Shown here piece by piece: positions 19,217-27,550 of a stretch of 62,898 bases of DNA. Under the pieces are notes generated by a model that worked only from the letters and a program-made list of their open reading frames with translations, ran no database searches and was not told where the DNA came from. The first letter of the stretch is position 1. The number at the start of each line of letters is the position of its first letter. A program made the position numbers and the translations under genes. Source of the DNA: Bacteroidota bacterium (GTDB taxonomy: Bacteria > Bacteroidota > Bacteroidia > Bacteroidales > Prolixibacteraceae); assembly GCA_030698405.1 (NCBI GenBank), contig JAUYMU010000098.1, positions 1-62,898 on the forward strand, written 5' to 3'.

Positions 19217-19615
19217 TTATAATTCCACTGATAAAAGTTCGGTGCCCAATTTATGCAGGGCAGTTTCAATTTTTTTTCTTTGTGGTTCACGAGGTATTTT
19301 CAGCCCGGTAGCATAATGATACAAAAGCTTTTGATTTATACCAGTCAATCGCTCTAAGGCAGAATTTGAAAAGACGCCTTTGTAATAGCTTAACAAGGAG
19401 GCCGCATCAAATTGATAGATAATCTGATAATCTGATTTTAAAATGTCAGGAATATTTTCTTCACTATTATATGTTTTTAAAAGTCGAATAGCTTCTAAAA
19501 CCGACTGTTTAACCTCGTCGACGGTGTCTCCTCCAGCATAAATGCCATTGACATTTTCTGCATGGGCAGTGAACATGTCTTTTGTTTTTTCAATTATTAC
19601 TTTAATCGTTTCCAT
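19217..19615 (-). CDS. Orphan HicB-like protein (RNase-H-like domain plus HTH)
   Basis: A 132-residue protein of the HicB antitoxin type. Residues 1-50 match the HicB fold (IKVIIEKTKDMFTAHAENV, GIYAGGDTVDEVKQSVLEAI), and residues 80-130 carry a helix-turn-helix-like C-terminus (LERLTGINQKLLYHYATGLK). HicB normally neutralises the HicA mRNA interferase and represses its own operon, but no HicA-sized frame exists in the 27-base gap upstream or the 66-base gap downstream. It lies between the ECF sigma gene and fecR on the same strand and is presumably co-transcribed with them. It may therefore act as a free-standing DNA-binding regulator of this locus, which is inference from position. Confidence 0.8.
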   Translation of the reverse strand: METIKVIIEKTKDMFTAHAENVNGIYAGGDTVDEVKQSVLEAIRLLKTYNSEENIPDILKSDYQIIYQFDAASLLSYYKGVFSNSALERLTGINQKLLYHYATGLKIPREPQRKKIETALHKLGTELLSVEL

Positions 19616-19642
19616 AGCATAAATATTTATGAAACATCCAAC

Positions 19643-20227
19643 TTATTTAAGCTGCATTAAAATCAGATAGACCACCGGCAAATAGTCTTTCAGTTCAACC
19701 CGTAAAATGCGCAGGGCTTTTGAGATCCGGGCTTCCACTGTTTTGATGCTGATGCCTTGCTGTTCGGCAATTTCGCGGTACGACAATTCTTCAAACCGGC
19801 TCAGTTTAAAGGTTTCAATCACTTCTGCCGGAAGTTTCGAAATAGCCTCATCAATTTTATTCCGAAGTTCTTCAAACTGGAGGTAATTCCCTAATTTCTC
19901 GAGTGCTTCGTAATTGAATTGCATTTCCAGGTACTTCATGTTTTCCTGGTGTTTCAGCGAAATTTTCTGGTTACGCAAATGGTTGAGGCAATTGTTTTTG
20001 GTGATGGTGTAAAGGAAATTCCGGATGTTGATCTGATCATTCAGCGTTTCCCTAATCTCCCAAAGTTTCATAAATGTATCCTGAACCATCTCTTCAGCAA
20101 CCTTTTCATCGTGCAAATAATTGAGACAAAGATGGTACAGCACCCCGAAAAATTCGTTGTACACCGCTTCGTATGCTTTTTTGTCGCCCTTCCGAAGTAA
20201 TGGAATATTCAATTGAAAATTGATCAT
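19643..20227 (-). CDS. ECF RNA polymerase sigma factor (FecI/RpoE-like)
   Basis: A 194-residue group IV sigma factor. Region 2 spans about residues 20-90 (LLRKGDKKAYEAVYNEFF, MVQDTFMKLWEIRETL) and region 4 about 125-180 with the helix-turn-helix LSYREIAEQQGISIKTVEAR. It would direct RNA polymerase to the promoter of the downstream susC/D locus once released by the FecR protein. Its own upstream region is interrupted 36 bases before the start codon by an inverted-repeat element (20264-20653), so its promoter must lie in those 36 bases or inside that element. Confidence 0.95.
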   Translation of the reverse strand: MINFQLNIPLLRKGDKKAYEAVYNEFFGVLYHLCLNYLHDEKVAEEMVQDTFMKLWEIRETLNDQINIRNFLYTITKNNCLNHLRNQKISLKHQENMKYLEMQFNYEALEKLGNYLQFEELRNKIDEAISKLPAEVIETFKLSRFEELSYREIAEQQGISIKTVEARISKALRILRVELKDYLPVVYLILMQLK

Positions 20228-20263
20228 CTATTATAAAACAGTTTATTGTCGCATTTTGTATTT

Positions 20264-20653
20264 AACTCACCCCGAAGCCCGATAAATCAGGCTTTCCCCT
20301 CTCTTTTTGAAGCTACTCTTTATACACATCTTTTTGAGTGAGCCAGTATCCAAATAACATTGATCGCCTTTTCTTTAAACCTTATTTTAATTGGCAACCT
20401 CAGTAGAAAATCGATGTTGACAGTCCACAACCTTATTACCTTATTTTGGATTGATTGTCTTTTTCTTTAAAAATAAGGTTTTTTTAAGACATTGAATTAA
20501 GGGGAACCAGACTCAATGTTAATCTACTTTGTTTAATTTCTGTTTAATGAAACGCATTTTACACCATGGATTTTAGTAAATCAATACTTGTGTATAAAGA
20601 GTAGCTTTTTCAAGAGAGTGGGCAGAACACCAAAGGTGTGATGGGGGTGAGTT
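20264..20653. mobile_element. Probable MITE-like element with long imperfect terminal inverted repeats
   Basis: A 390-base non-coding stretch is bounded by AACTCACCC at the left and GGGTGAGTT at the right. Moving inward both ends share CTCTCTT and then a perfect 18-base block, AGCTACTCTTTATACACA (20311-20327 region on the left; its complement at 20590-20606 on the right), giving imperfect terminal inverted repeats of about 65 bases. No open frame of note lies inside. A target-site duplication is not clear. It fills almost the whole gap between the DPP IV gene and the sigma gene. The remaining interior is AT-rich with nothing else recognised. Confidence 0.55.
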
Positions 20654-20677
20654 GAAAATTCAAAATAACATATAAAA

Positions 20678-22903
20678 TTACATATCATTCCCATAACTCA
20701 CCTTAGTTTTTCCCATCAATTTTTCTTTTAGCCAATTTGTCATTCTAATATAAAGATGCATGGATGTATCTCCGCCATTTATGCTGTGGTTGCGGTTGGT
20801 ATAAAAAGCCATGTCGAACTGAACTCCGGCCTGAACCAACCGCTCTGAAAACTCCATCGCGTTCTGGAAATGCACATTGTCGTCAGCCGAACCGTGAATA
20901 AGAAGGAAGTCGCCTTTTATTTTTCCGGCATGTGAAAGTGGCGAGTTATCGTCGTAACCATCAGGATTTTCCTTTGGCGTGCGCATGTACCTTTCGGTAT
21001 AAACTGTATCGTAAAAACGCCAGTTAGTAACTGCGGCAACCGAAATTCCGGCTTTGAAAACATCGGCGCCTTTTTCCATGCAAAGGGCAGCTACAAATCC
21101 GCCATAACTCCATCCCCAAATGCCAATGTTGTTTTTATCCACATAAGGAAGAGTTCCCAGATACCGTGCAGCTTCAATCTGATCGTCCGATTCGTATTTT
21201 CCAAGTTGCTGGTAGGTCATTTTCCTGAATTCCTCTCCTCGTGCTGCCGATCCGCGCGGATCGACACATGCCACCACAAAACCTTCCTGAGCCAGATATT
21301 CGTTCCAGTTTATTACCAGCGAATCGAGTACTTTCTGCCTGTTTGGTCCACTGTACTGGGTCATCAAAACCGGATATTTTTTCGCCGGATCGAAATTGGC
21401 AGGTTTGAGCATCCATCCATTTAATTCAACACCTTCCGAAGTTATAAAACTGAAAAATTCTTTTTTACTGACGGAATATTCTTTCATCAGGTTTTTCAAA
21501 TCACTGTTGTCTTCCAGTGTGCGGATGAGTTTTCCGGCCTGATCGTGAAGCGTGACCAGATTCGGAGTTCCTGCATTGTTGAAATAATTGATGAAGTATT
21601 TTTGTCCGGCACTGAAAACTGCACGATTGATACCTGATTGTGTCGATAACTTGCCTGATTTTTTGCCATCAAGGCTTACAAAATAAACTTCGCGGCGCAG
21701 CGGTGATTCTTTGGCCGCCTGAAAATAAAATTCCTTTTTCACCGGATCGAAACCATAAAACCCGATCACATCAAATTTGCCATCTGTCAGTTGTTTTACC
21801 TGAAATCCCTGACGATCATAAAGGTAAAGATGCGAATAACCGTTTCGTTCGCTATTCACTACAATGTATTTGTTATCAGGAAGAAAAACAAAATTGTCGT
21901 AAAATTCCACTGAAATGTATCGCTTGTTCTTTTCAGAAAAAAAGGCGCGGGTATCACCGGTATATGGATTGGCAAGAACGATATCCACCTTGTTTTGCAG
22001 GCGGTTCACTTTCATAATGGCCAGATCCGAGGCGTCGGCAGTCCATTTTATACGCGGGATGTACTGCTCCCGATCGTTTCCAACTTCGACAGTCACGCTG
22101 CTTTTCGATTTTAAATCGTAAACATGAACGCTCACCACCGAGTTTTTTTCTCCTGCTTTTGGGTATTTGTAACTGTATGTTCCGGGATAAAGCCGATTTT
22201 CATTCAATTCCGGGTTTTGTCCCTGGTACATCGGGATATTGAACATCGGAACTTCTGTTTCATTGAACTTGACAAATGCCAGGAACTTACTATCGGGCGA
22301 CCATTCGAAAGCCTTGTTATAACTGAATTCTTCTTCATAAACCCAGTCGGGAGCTCCGTTAATTATTTCATTTTTTTTGCCATCGCGGGTCACCTGGCTT
22401 TCAGTACCGAACTTCAGGCTTTTAACAAACAGGTTGTTTTCCCTGAAAAAAGCCACGCGTTCACCATCGGGCGAAAAAGTAGCCAATTGTTGTGCTCCGT
22501 TAACCGACAACGGTGTCATTTCTTTGGTTGTCAGGTTCCAGATATAATATTCGGTTGAAAAAGAATGACGGTAAATGTCCTGTTTTTGGGTTGTAAACAG
22601 AATTTTGGTTTCGTCGCTACTGAAATAATAATCGGTGAAGCTGGTAAATGGAGCGGCCTCTATTTTCGATAAATTGAATATTTCATCCAATTTATTTCCT
22701 GTTTTATAACTGTATCTAACTATTTTAGTTCCCTCTTCAAGGGTAGTATAATTGAGACCATCGTTCATCGAGCGCAAACCTGATACAGTTTTCTGAGAAA
22801 AAGTCTGATCAACGACAACATCCCTGAGTTCGATCCTTCTTTGCGAAAAGGCAGTAAATGAAATACTTACAAGAATTAGAATGATTATTTTATGAATTTT
22901 CAT
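20678..22903 (-). CDS. Dipeptidyl peptidase IV (S9B family)
   Basis: A 741-residue exported serine peptidase with a signal peptide (residues 1-20) and length matching bacterial DPP IV. The N-terminal half is the beta-propeller, including the DWVYEEEF segment around residue 190 that holds the Glu pair binding the free amino terminus of substrates. The C-terminal alpha/beta-hydrolase domain has the nucleophile in GWSYGGF near residue 600, the Asp in HGSADDNVHF near 675 and the His in NRNHSI near 707. It releases Xaa-Pro dipeptides from peptides in the periplasm. It is transcribed toward the sigma gene but is not part of the polysaccharide locus. Confidence 0.93.
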   Translation of the reverse strand: MKIHKIIILILVSISFTAFSQRRIELRDVVVDQTFSQKTVSGLRSMNDGLNYTTLEEGTKIVRYSYKTGNKLDEIFNLSKIEAAPFTSFTDYYFSSDETKILFTTQKQDIYRHSFSTEYYIWNLTTKEMTPLSVNGAQQLATFSPDGERVAFFRENNLFVKSLKFGTESQVTRDGKKNEIINGAPDWVYEEEFSYNKAFEWSPDSKFLAFVKFNETEVPMFNIPMYQGQNPELNENRLYPGTYSYKYPKAGEKNSVVSVHVYDLKSKSSVTVEVGNDREQYIPRIKWTADASDLAIMKVNRLQNKVDIVLANPYTGDTRAFFSEKNKRYISVEFYDNFVFLPDNKYIVVNSERNGYSHLYLYDRQGFQVKQLTDGKFDVIGFYGFDPVKKEFYFQAAKESPLRREVYFVSLDGKKSGKLSTQSGINRAVFSAGQKYFINYFNNAGTPNLVTLHDQAGKLIRTLEDNSDLKNLMKEYSVSKKEFFSFITSEGVELNGWMLKPANFDPAKKYPVLMTQYSGPNRQKVLDSLVINWNEYLAQEGFVVACVDPRGSAARGEEFRKMTYQQLGKYESDDQIEAARYLGTLPYVDKNNIGIWGWSYGGFVAALCMEKGADVFKAGISVAAVTNWRFYDTVYTERYMRTPKENPDGYDDNSPLSHAGKIKGDFLLIHGSADDNVHFQNAMEFSERLVQAGVQFDMAFYTNRNHSINGGDTSMHLYIRMTNWLKEKLMGKTKVSYGNDM

Positions 22904-22994
22904 GATACTGATAATTAATACGTTTTAACGAATATCAAAACTTCTAATAATTTTTGATATAAAAAAGCCGTTCTCTCATTATCCGCGATCGTGA

Positions 22995-23023
22995 TTGTAC
23001 GATCCAGGAAAGTAATACCTTTG
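22995..23023 (+). promoter_or_regulatory. Bacteroidota-type promoter for the DUF6588 gene
   Basis: TACCTTTG at 23016-23023 fits the TAnnTTTG -7 element and TTG at 22995-22997 fits the -33 element with an 18-base spacer. The start codon lies about 50 bases downstream. Confidence 0.55.
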
Positions 23024-23074
23024 CACATTAAAGAATTGACCATCAAATTGAATCAACAAATAAAAACGACAGTT

Positions 23075-24124
23075 ATGAGAAAAGTAATATTGATATTGTG
23101 TTTAGGTTTATTCAGTCTGATAACTTATTCGCAAACGGATGTTGTTGAATTTCTGAAAGGTGGAAAGGCTGATGCAAATAAAGTATTTCAGGCATACCTC
23201 GAACCCTACGCTTTTGCCCTTGGCGATGGGTTAAACAATGGCTGGTACAATTCAGCAAAAACCCACAAACTATTTGGTTTTGACCTGACCGTGAGCCTTA
23301 GCGCAATTCAGATTCCTGAAGAATCAAAAACATTTGATATCAGCAAATTGAATTTAACCAACATGTATGTGAAAAGCGGAGGAAATATTGCCCCGACAGT
23401 TGCCGGTGATGCAACTACAAGACCTCTGATTGGCATCAGGGATTTACCGGTAGAATTTACCAGCCCAAACGGAACAGGAGAAGATGTTGTTCCGGTTCCG
23501 GTAATCCAGGTAGGTTTTGGACTCCTTCCGCACACAGATGTAATTGGCCGTTACGTTCCAGAAATGAAATACGACAACAGTGGTGACGAAATGAAGCTGG
23601 GGTTTTGGGGTGTCGGCGTTAAACACAATTTCATGGAATGGATGCCCGTACTGAAGGAACTTCCATTTGACGCATCACTTTTCGGAAGCTACTCGGAAGT
23701 AAATGCCCAAAGCGCTTTGAGTTTTACTTCTGATGATTATGGTTCAGATCCGAATATTAATGTAACATTCACCAATGCCGACGATCAGTTTTTGAAATTG
23801 AAGACCAAAACCACTAAATTCGGGCTGATTGTATCGAAAAAATTAAGCATTCTTACCGTTTTCGGTGCCATCGGACAAAGCACCAGCAATTCAAATGTCG
23901 ATCTGATCGGGAGATATCCGGTTGTTGTTGCAAATCAGAGTGGTGGCTGGGAAATTACCGATGAAGATGCCCTGGTTGACCCAATTGCCCTAAGTTTTGA
24001 AACCTCCAATATTAGCATGGAAGCCGGTTTAAGAATTAAAATTGCAGTATTCAGCGTGTTCGGATCGGTTAATAAATCAGAATATACATCCTACAATCTC
24101 GGCCTGAGTTTGGGAATGCGTTAA
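23075..24124 (+). CDS. DUF6588 family exported protein
   Basis: A 349-residue protein; the Met at 23075 is chosen because it starts a clear signal peptide ([19 protein letters not shown]) and lies downstream of a good promoter, whereas the frame from 22991 overlaps the promoter. The sequence resembles DUF6588 proteins of Bacteroidota: an N-terminal [26 protein letters not shown]-type opening, alternating beta segments and a C-terminal GLSLGMR, suggesting an outer-membrane beta-barrel. No function is known for the family. It is divergent from the DPP IV gene and followed by thrS, which has its own promoter. Confidence 0.75.
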   Translation: MRKVILILCLGLFSLITYSQTDVVEFLKGGKADANKVFQAYLEPYAFALGDGLNNGWYNSAKTHKLFGFDLTVSLSAIQIPEESKTFDISKLNLTNMYVKSGGNIAPTVAGDATTRPLIGIRDLPVEFTSPNGTGEDVVPVPVIQVGFGLLPHTDVIGRYVPEMKYDNSGDEMKLGFWGVGVKHNFMEWMPVLKELPFDASLFGSYSEVNAQSALSFTSDDYGSDPNINVTFTNADDQFLKLKTKTTKFGLIVSKKLSILTVFGAIGQSTSNSNVDLIGRYPVVVANQSGGWEITDEDALVDPIALSFETSNISMEAGLRIKIAVFSVFGSVNKSEYTSYNLGLSLGMR

Positions 24125-24153
24125 TCTTTATTTCATTATCAGCTATTAATATT

Positions 24154-24161
24154 TATCTTTG
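24154..24161 (+). promoter_or_regulatory. Promoter -7 element of the thrS-infC-rpmI-rplT operon
   Basis: TATCTTTG matches TAnnTTTG exactly and lies 31 bases before the thrS start codon. A clear -33 TTG at the right distance is not visible. Confidence 0.5.
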
Positions 24162-24192
24162 CACCCTGTTTTTTCAATACAATAAAAACCAA

Positions 24193-26142
24193 ATGATAAA
24201 AATTACTTTACCTGATAATAGTGTCAGGGAATTCGGGGGTGAAGTTACCGGAAACGATATTGCCCAATCAATCAGCAGCCGTCTGGCAAAAGAAGTACTT
24301 TCAATTTCTGTAGATGGCGAAGTTTGGGATCTTGGCCGAACAATAAAAAAAGATTCAACTATCAAATTACTTTTATGGGACGATCGCGAAGGGAAGGAAA
24401 CTTTCTGGCATTCATCGGCACATTTGATGGCTGAAGCGATTGAATCTATTTATCCCGGAACCCAATTCGGGATTGGCCCAACTGTTGACAACGGGTTTTA
24501 TTACGACATTGATTTACCTGAAGGACAGCAACTGACTGAAAAAGAACTGGAGAGAATCGAGAAGAAAATAATCGAACTGGCCAGGGAAAAACATGACATA
24601 ATAAGGAAAGATATTTCGAAGGAAGATGCCCTGAAAATGTTTGCAGAAAAAGGCGATCTTTTAAAAGAAGAACTGATCAGCGAGCTGGAAGACGGAACCA
24701 TTACCGTTTACAATCAGGGAGGATTTACCGATTTGTGCCGCGGACCACACCTGCCAAATACCGGTTTTATCAAAGCTGTTAAACTGACTTCTATTGCCGG
24801 CGCTTACTGGCGGGGCAACGAAAAAAATAAAATGCTCACCCGCGTTTATGGGATCACATTTCCGAAGCAAAAATTGCTGGAAGAATACCTTGTACTGATT
24901 GAAGAAGCAAAAAAACGCGATCACCGGAAACTTGGCAAGGAAATGGAATTGTTCACTTTTTCGCAGAATGTTGGCCAGGGTTTGCCAATGTGGTTGCCAA
25001 AAGGAGCCATTCTGCGCGAACAACTGGAATCATTCCTGAAACGTGTTCAGAAAAAATTCGGATACGAACAGGTAATCACCCCACACATCGGTGATATTAA
25101 CCTGTACAAAACTTCAGGCCATTTCCAGAAATATGGCGCCGACTCCTTTCAGACCATCAAAACTCCGGCAGAAGGCGAAGAATACATGCTGAAACCCATG
25201 AACTGTCCGCATCACTGCGAGCTGTATAAATTCAAACCACGCTCGTACAAAGATTTGCCTATTCGCATGGCCGAATTCGGCACGGTTTACCGTTACGAAC
25301 AAAGTGGCGAATTGCACGGATTGACCCGTGTTCGCGGATTTACCCAGGACGACGCGCATTTGTTCTGTCGCCCTGATCAGATTAAAGATGAGTTCAAGAA
25401 AGTGATCGATATTATTTTCATCATCTTCAAAGCGCTTGAATTCGACAACTATTCCGCACAAATTTCGTTGCGCGATCCGAATAAACCTGAAAAATACATC
25501 GGTTCTACCGAAAATTGGGACAAAGCTGAACGGGCGATCATTGAAGCTTCAGCAGAAAAAGGGCTGAAAACTGTAACCGTTTTGGGCGAAGCAGCTTTTT
25601 ACGGACCGAAACTCGATTTCATGATCAAAGATGCACTCGGACGGAGCTGGCAGTTGGGAACCATTCAGGTTGATTACAACCTTCCGGAGCGTTTCGAATT
25701 GGAATACATTGGCGCCGATGATAAACGTCATCGCCCGGTAATGATTCACCGTGCACCATTCGGATCAATGGAAAGATTTGTGGCTGTATTAATTGAACAC
25801 ACTGCCGGAAAATTCCCGCTTTGGTTAAGTCCTGAGCAGGTGGTTGTGTTACCAATCAGCGAAAAGTACAATGAATATTCAAAAAGAGTTTCGGAATTTC
25901 TAAATAATTGCGATATTCGCACAATTATTGACGACCGGAATGAAAAAATTGGTCGTAAAATCAGGGATAACGAGTTAAAACGTATCCCTTATTTATTGAT
26001 AGTTGGAGAACAAGAAGCTGAAAGTGAACAGGTTGCCGTTAGAAAACAAGGAGATGGTGACAAAGGAACGATGAAGCTTCAGGAGTTTGCTGATTTCATT
26101 AATACTGAAGTTAAGGAACAATTATCATCATTATACAATTAA
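24193..26142 (+). CDS. thrS: Threonyl-tRNA synthetase
   Basis: A 649-residue class II aminoacyl-tRNA synthetase of full bacterial length. Residues 1-62 are the TGS domain, about 63-225 the editing/SAD domain ([13 protein letters not shown] with the HxxxH zinc motif of the editing site), about 240-540 the catalytic core with motif 1-3 segments ([12 protein letters not shown] with the zinc-binding Cys, [25 protein letters not shown]) and 545-649 the anticodon-binding domain (EQVVVLPIS). It charges tRNA-Thr in the cytoplasm. It heads an operon with infC, rpmI and rplT, the conserved bacterial order. Confidence 0.98.
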   Translation: MIKITLPDNSVREFGGEVTGNDIAQSISSRLAKEVLSISVDGEVWDLGRTIKKDSTIKLLLWDDREGKETFWHSSAHLMAEAIESIYPGTQFGIGPTVDNGFYYDIDLPEGQQLTEKELERIEKKIIELAREKHDIIRKDISKEDALKMFAEKGDLLKEELISELEDGTITVYNQGGFTDLCRGPHLPNTGFIKAVKLTSIAGAYWRGNEKNKMLTRVYGITFPKQKLLEEYLVLIEEAKKRDHRKLGKEMELFTFSQNVGQGLPMWLPKGAILREQLESFLKRVQKKFGYEQVITPHIGDINLYKTSGHFQKYGADSFQTIKTPAEGEEYMLKPMNCPHHCELYKFKPRSYKDLPIRMAEFGTVYRYEQSGELHGLTRVRGFTQDDAHLFCRPDQIKDEFKKVIDIIFIIFKALEFDNYSAQISLRDPNKPEKYIGSTENWDKAERAIIEASAEKGLKTVTVLGEAAFYGPKLDFMIKDALGRSWQLGTIQVDYNLPERFELEYIGADDKRHRPVMIHRAPFGSMERFVAVLIEHTAGKFPLWLSPEQVVVLPISEKYNEYSKRVSEFLNNCDIRTIIDDRNEKIGRKIRDNELKRIPYLLIVGEQEAESEQVAVRKQGDGDKGTMKLQEFADFINTEVKEQLSSLYN

Positions 26143-26163
26143 AAAAAATTATAAACTAATAAT

Positions 26164-26169
26164 AGGAGG
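26164..26169 (+). promoter_or_regulatory. Strong Shine-Dalgarno that sets the infC start
   Basis: A perfect AGGAGG lies 8 bases before an in-frame ATA codon (26178). Other genes in the window show little Shine-Dalgarno signal, as is usual in Bacteroidota, so this one marks the start of infC even though no ATG, GTG or TTG is available there. Confidence 0.75.
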
Positions 26170-26177
26170 ATTCGGCC

Positions 26178-26732
26178 ATAGCTGTAAAAAGACCATACAA
26201 TGGTGGAAGAGCAGAACTTGCTCCTCAACACCGGATAAATGAAAAAATTCGTACCCATCAGGTTCGGGTAGTTGGCGACAATATTGAAAATCCGGGTGTT
26301 TTCTCGATTTCGGAAGCCTTAAAAATGGCTGATGCACTTGAACTTGACCTTGTAGAAATCTCACCCAACGCCGACCCGCCCGTTTGCAAGATTACCGATT
26401 ACCAGAAATTTCTTTATCAGCAGAAAAAGAAACAAAAGGAAATTAAAGCAAAAACAGTTCAGGTAGTTGTGAAAGAAATCAGGTTTGGTCCAAATACCGA
26501 CGACCATGATTTTCAGTTCAAACTTCGCCATGCCGAAAAATTCCTGAAAGAAGGCGCAAAAGTAAAAGCTTATGTGTTTTTTAAAGGCCGGTCGATCTTA
26601 TTCAAAGAACAGGGCGAAATTTTGTTGCTTAAGTTTGCACAGGAATTGGAAGAAACCGGCAAAGTTGAACAGTTACCTCAACTTGAAGGAAAAAGAATGA
26701 CCATGTTTATTTCACCAAAAAAGAAGAAATAA
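26178..26732 (+). CDS. infC: Translation initiation factor IF-3 with ATA start codon
   Basis: A 184-residue IF-3. The first ATG of this frame (26325) would remove the whole N-terminal domain, but the frame is open upstream and encodes a normal IF-3 N-terminus: [20 protein letters not shown], then [15 protein letters not shown] and the linker. The frame is closed by a TAG at 26163, and the only codon suited as a start behind the AGGAGG is ATA at 26178. Rare AUU/AUA/AUC starts are a known feature of infC, allowing IF-3 to limit its own synthesis by rejecting non-standard initiation. The C-terminal domain is intact ([47 protein letters not shown]). Confidence 0.93.
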   Translation: MAVKRPYNGGRAELAPQHRINEKIRTHQVRVVGDNIENPGVFSISEALKMADALELDLVEISPNADPPVCKITDYQKFLYQQKKKQKEIKAKTVQVVVKEIRFGPNTDDHDFQFKLRHAEKFLKEGAKVKAYVFFKGRSILFKEQGEILLLKFAQELEETGKVEQLPQLEGKRMTMFISPKKKK

Positions 26733-26760
26733 ATTTCTTAAATACATTAATAGCAAGAAG

Positions 26761-26955
26761 ATGCCAAAGATGAAAACCATCTCCGGGGCAAAAAAAAGGT
26801 TTAAATTAACCGGCACCGGAAAAATCAAAAGAAAACACGCGTTTAAAAGTCACATTTTGACCAAAAAAACCACTAAGCAGAAACGTAACCTGACTTACTG
26901 GACTACAGTTGCAAAATCTGACCTGTCGAATGTGAAAGCAATGTTGACTATCTAA
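26761..26955 (+). CDS. rpmI: Ribosomal protein L35
   Basis: A 64-residue basic protein with the L35 signature: [20 protein letters not shown] at the start, then [15 protein letters not shown]. It is a structural component of the large ribosomal subunit. It follows infC by 28 bases and precedes rplT, as in most bacteria, where IF-3 or L20 usually controls expression of the operon. Confidence 0.97.
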   Translation: MPKMKTISGAKKRFKLTGTGKIKRKHAFKSHILTKKTTKQKRNLTYWTTVAKSDLSNVKAMLTI

Positions 26956-27058
26956 CAATGTTTTCTTTTCAGAGTAAAATTTAATATCAGTTATCAATCG
27001 AATGAATTAGCTTCAAGATCCCGTAACCGGGACGCTAACCATTCTAAAATCAGTTAAA

Positions 27059-27403
27059 ATGCCAAGATCAGTAAATGCAGTAGCATCACGGGCTCACAGA
27101 AAAAAAATCCTGAAGCTTACCAAAGGTAACTTCGGTGCCCGCAAAAATGTATGGACAGTTGCAAAAAATACCTGGGAAAAGGGTTTGCAATATGCTTACA
27201 GAGACAGAAAAGTAAACAAGAGAAATTTCCGCGCCTTATGGATCCAGCGTATCAACGCAGCCGTTCGTACTGAAGGACTCTCTTATTCACAATTCATTGG
27301 TTTGCTAAAAAAAGCAAACATAGAGATCAATCGTAAAGTAATGGCTGATTTAGCAATGAATCATCCGGTCGCTTTTAAAGCAATTGTTGATAGGGTGAAG
27401 TAA
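27059..27403 (+). CDS. rplT: Ribosomal protein L20
   Basis: A 114-residue L20, normal length, with the conserved opening [20 protein letters not shown] and the [20 protein letters not shown] segment. It binds 23S rRNA early in large-subunit assembly. The 103-base gap after rpmI contains a small hairpin (TCCCG-TAAC-CGGGA near 27019-27032); in other bacteria L20 represses rpmI-rplT through an RNA site, and whether this gap holds such a site cannot be told here. A terminator follows the gene. Confidence 0.98.
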   Translation: MPRSVNAVASRAHRKKILKLTKGNFGARKNVWTVAKNTWEKGLQYAYRDRKVNKRNFRALWIQRINAAVRTEGLSYSQFIGLLKKANIEINRKVMADLAMNHPVAFKAIVDRVK

Positions 27404-27439
27404 CAATTTCGGATTATAAGGTGAAATAAACATACGAAA

Positions 27440-27463
27440 CCTCGCTGAAAAGCGGGGTTTTTT
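27440..27463 (+). terminator. Intrinsic terminator after rplT
   Basis: CCTCGCT (27440-27446) pairs with AGCGGGG (27451-27457, one G-U pair) around a GAAA loop and is followed by six T residues. It ends the thrS operon. Confidence 0.9.
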
Positions 27464-27550
27464 GTTTGAATCCAGATAAAATTATTTTTAGGAGGTGTGC
27501 TTTCGCAAGCTTGGTTTATTATCTTTACCAATCTATATATACTTCACAGT

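Noticed and set aside
19150-19217. Possible hicA toxin gene next to the HicB-like gene
   Set aside because: The flanking gaps are 66 and 27 bases, too short for a HicA of about 60 residues, and no overlapping frame fits.
21640-22558. Several 70-145-residue plus-strand frames inside the DPP IV gene
   Set aside because: They lie opposite a well-supported coding gene and read as antisense translation without family features.
27004-27058. L20-binding leader between rpmI and rplT
   Set aside because: Only a five-base hairpin is visible, too little to claim the known L20 control structure.
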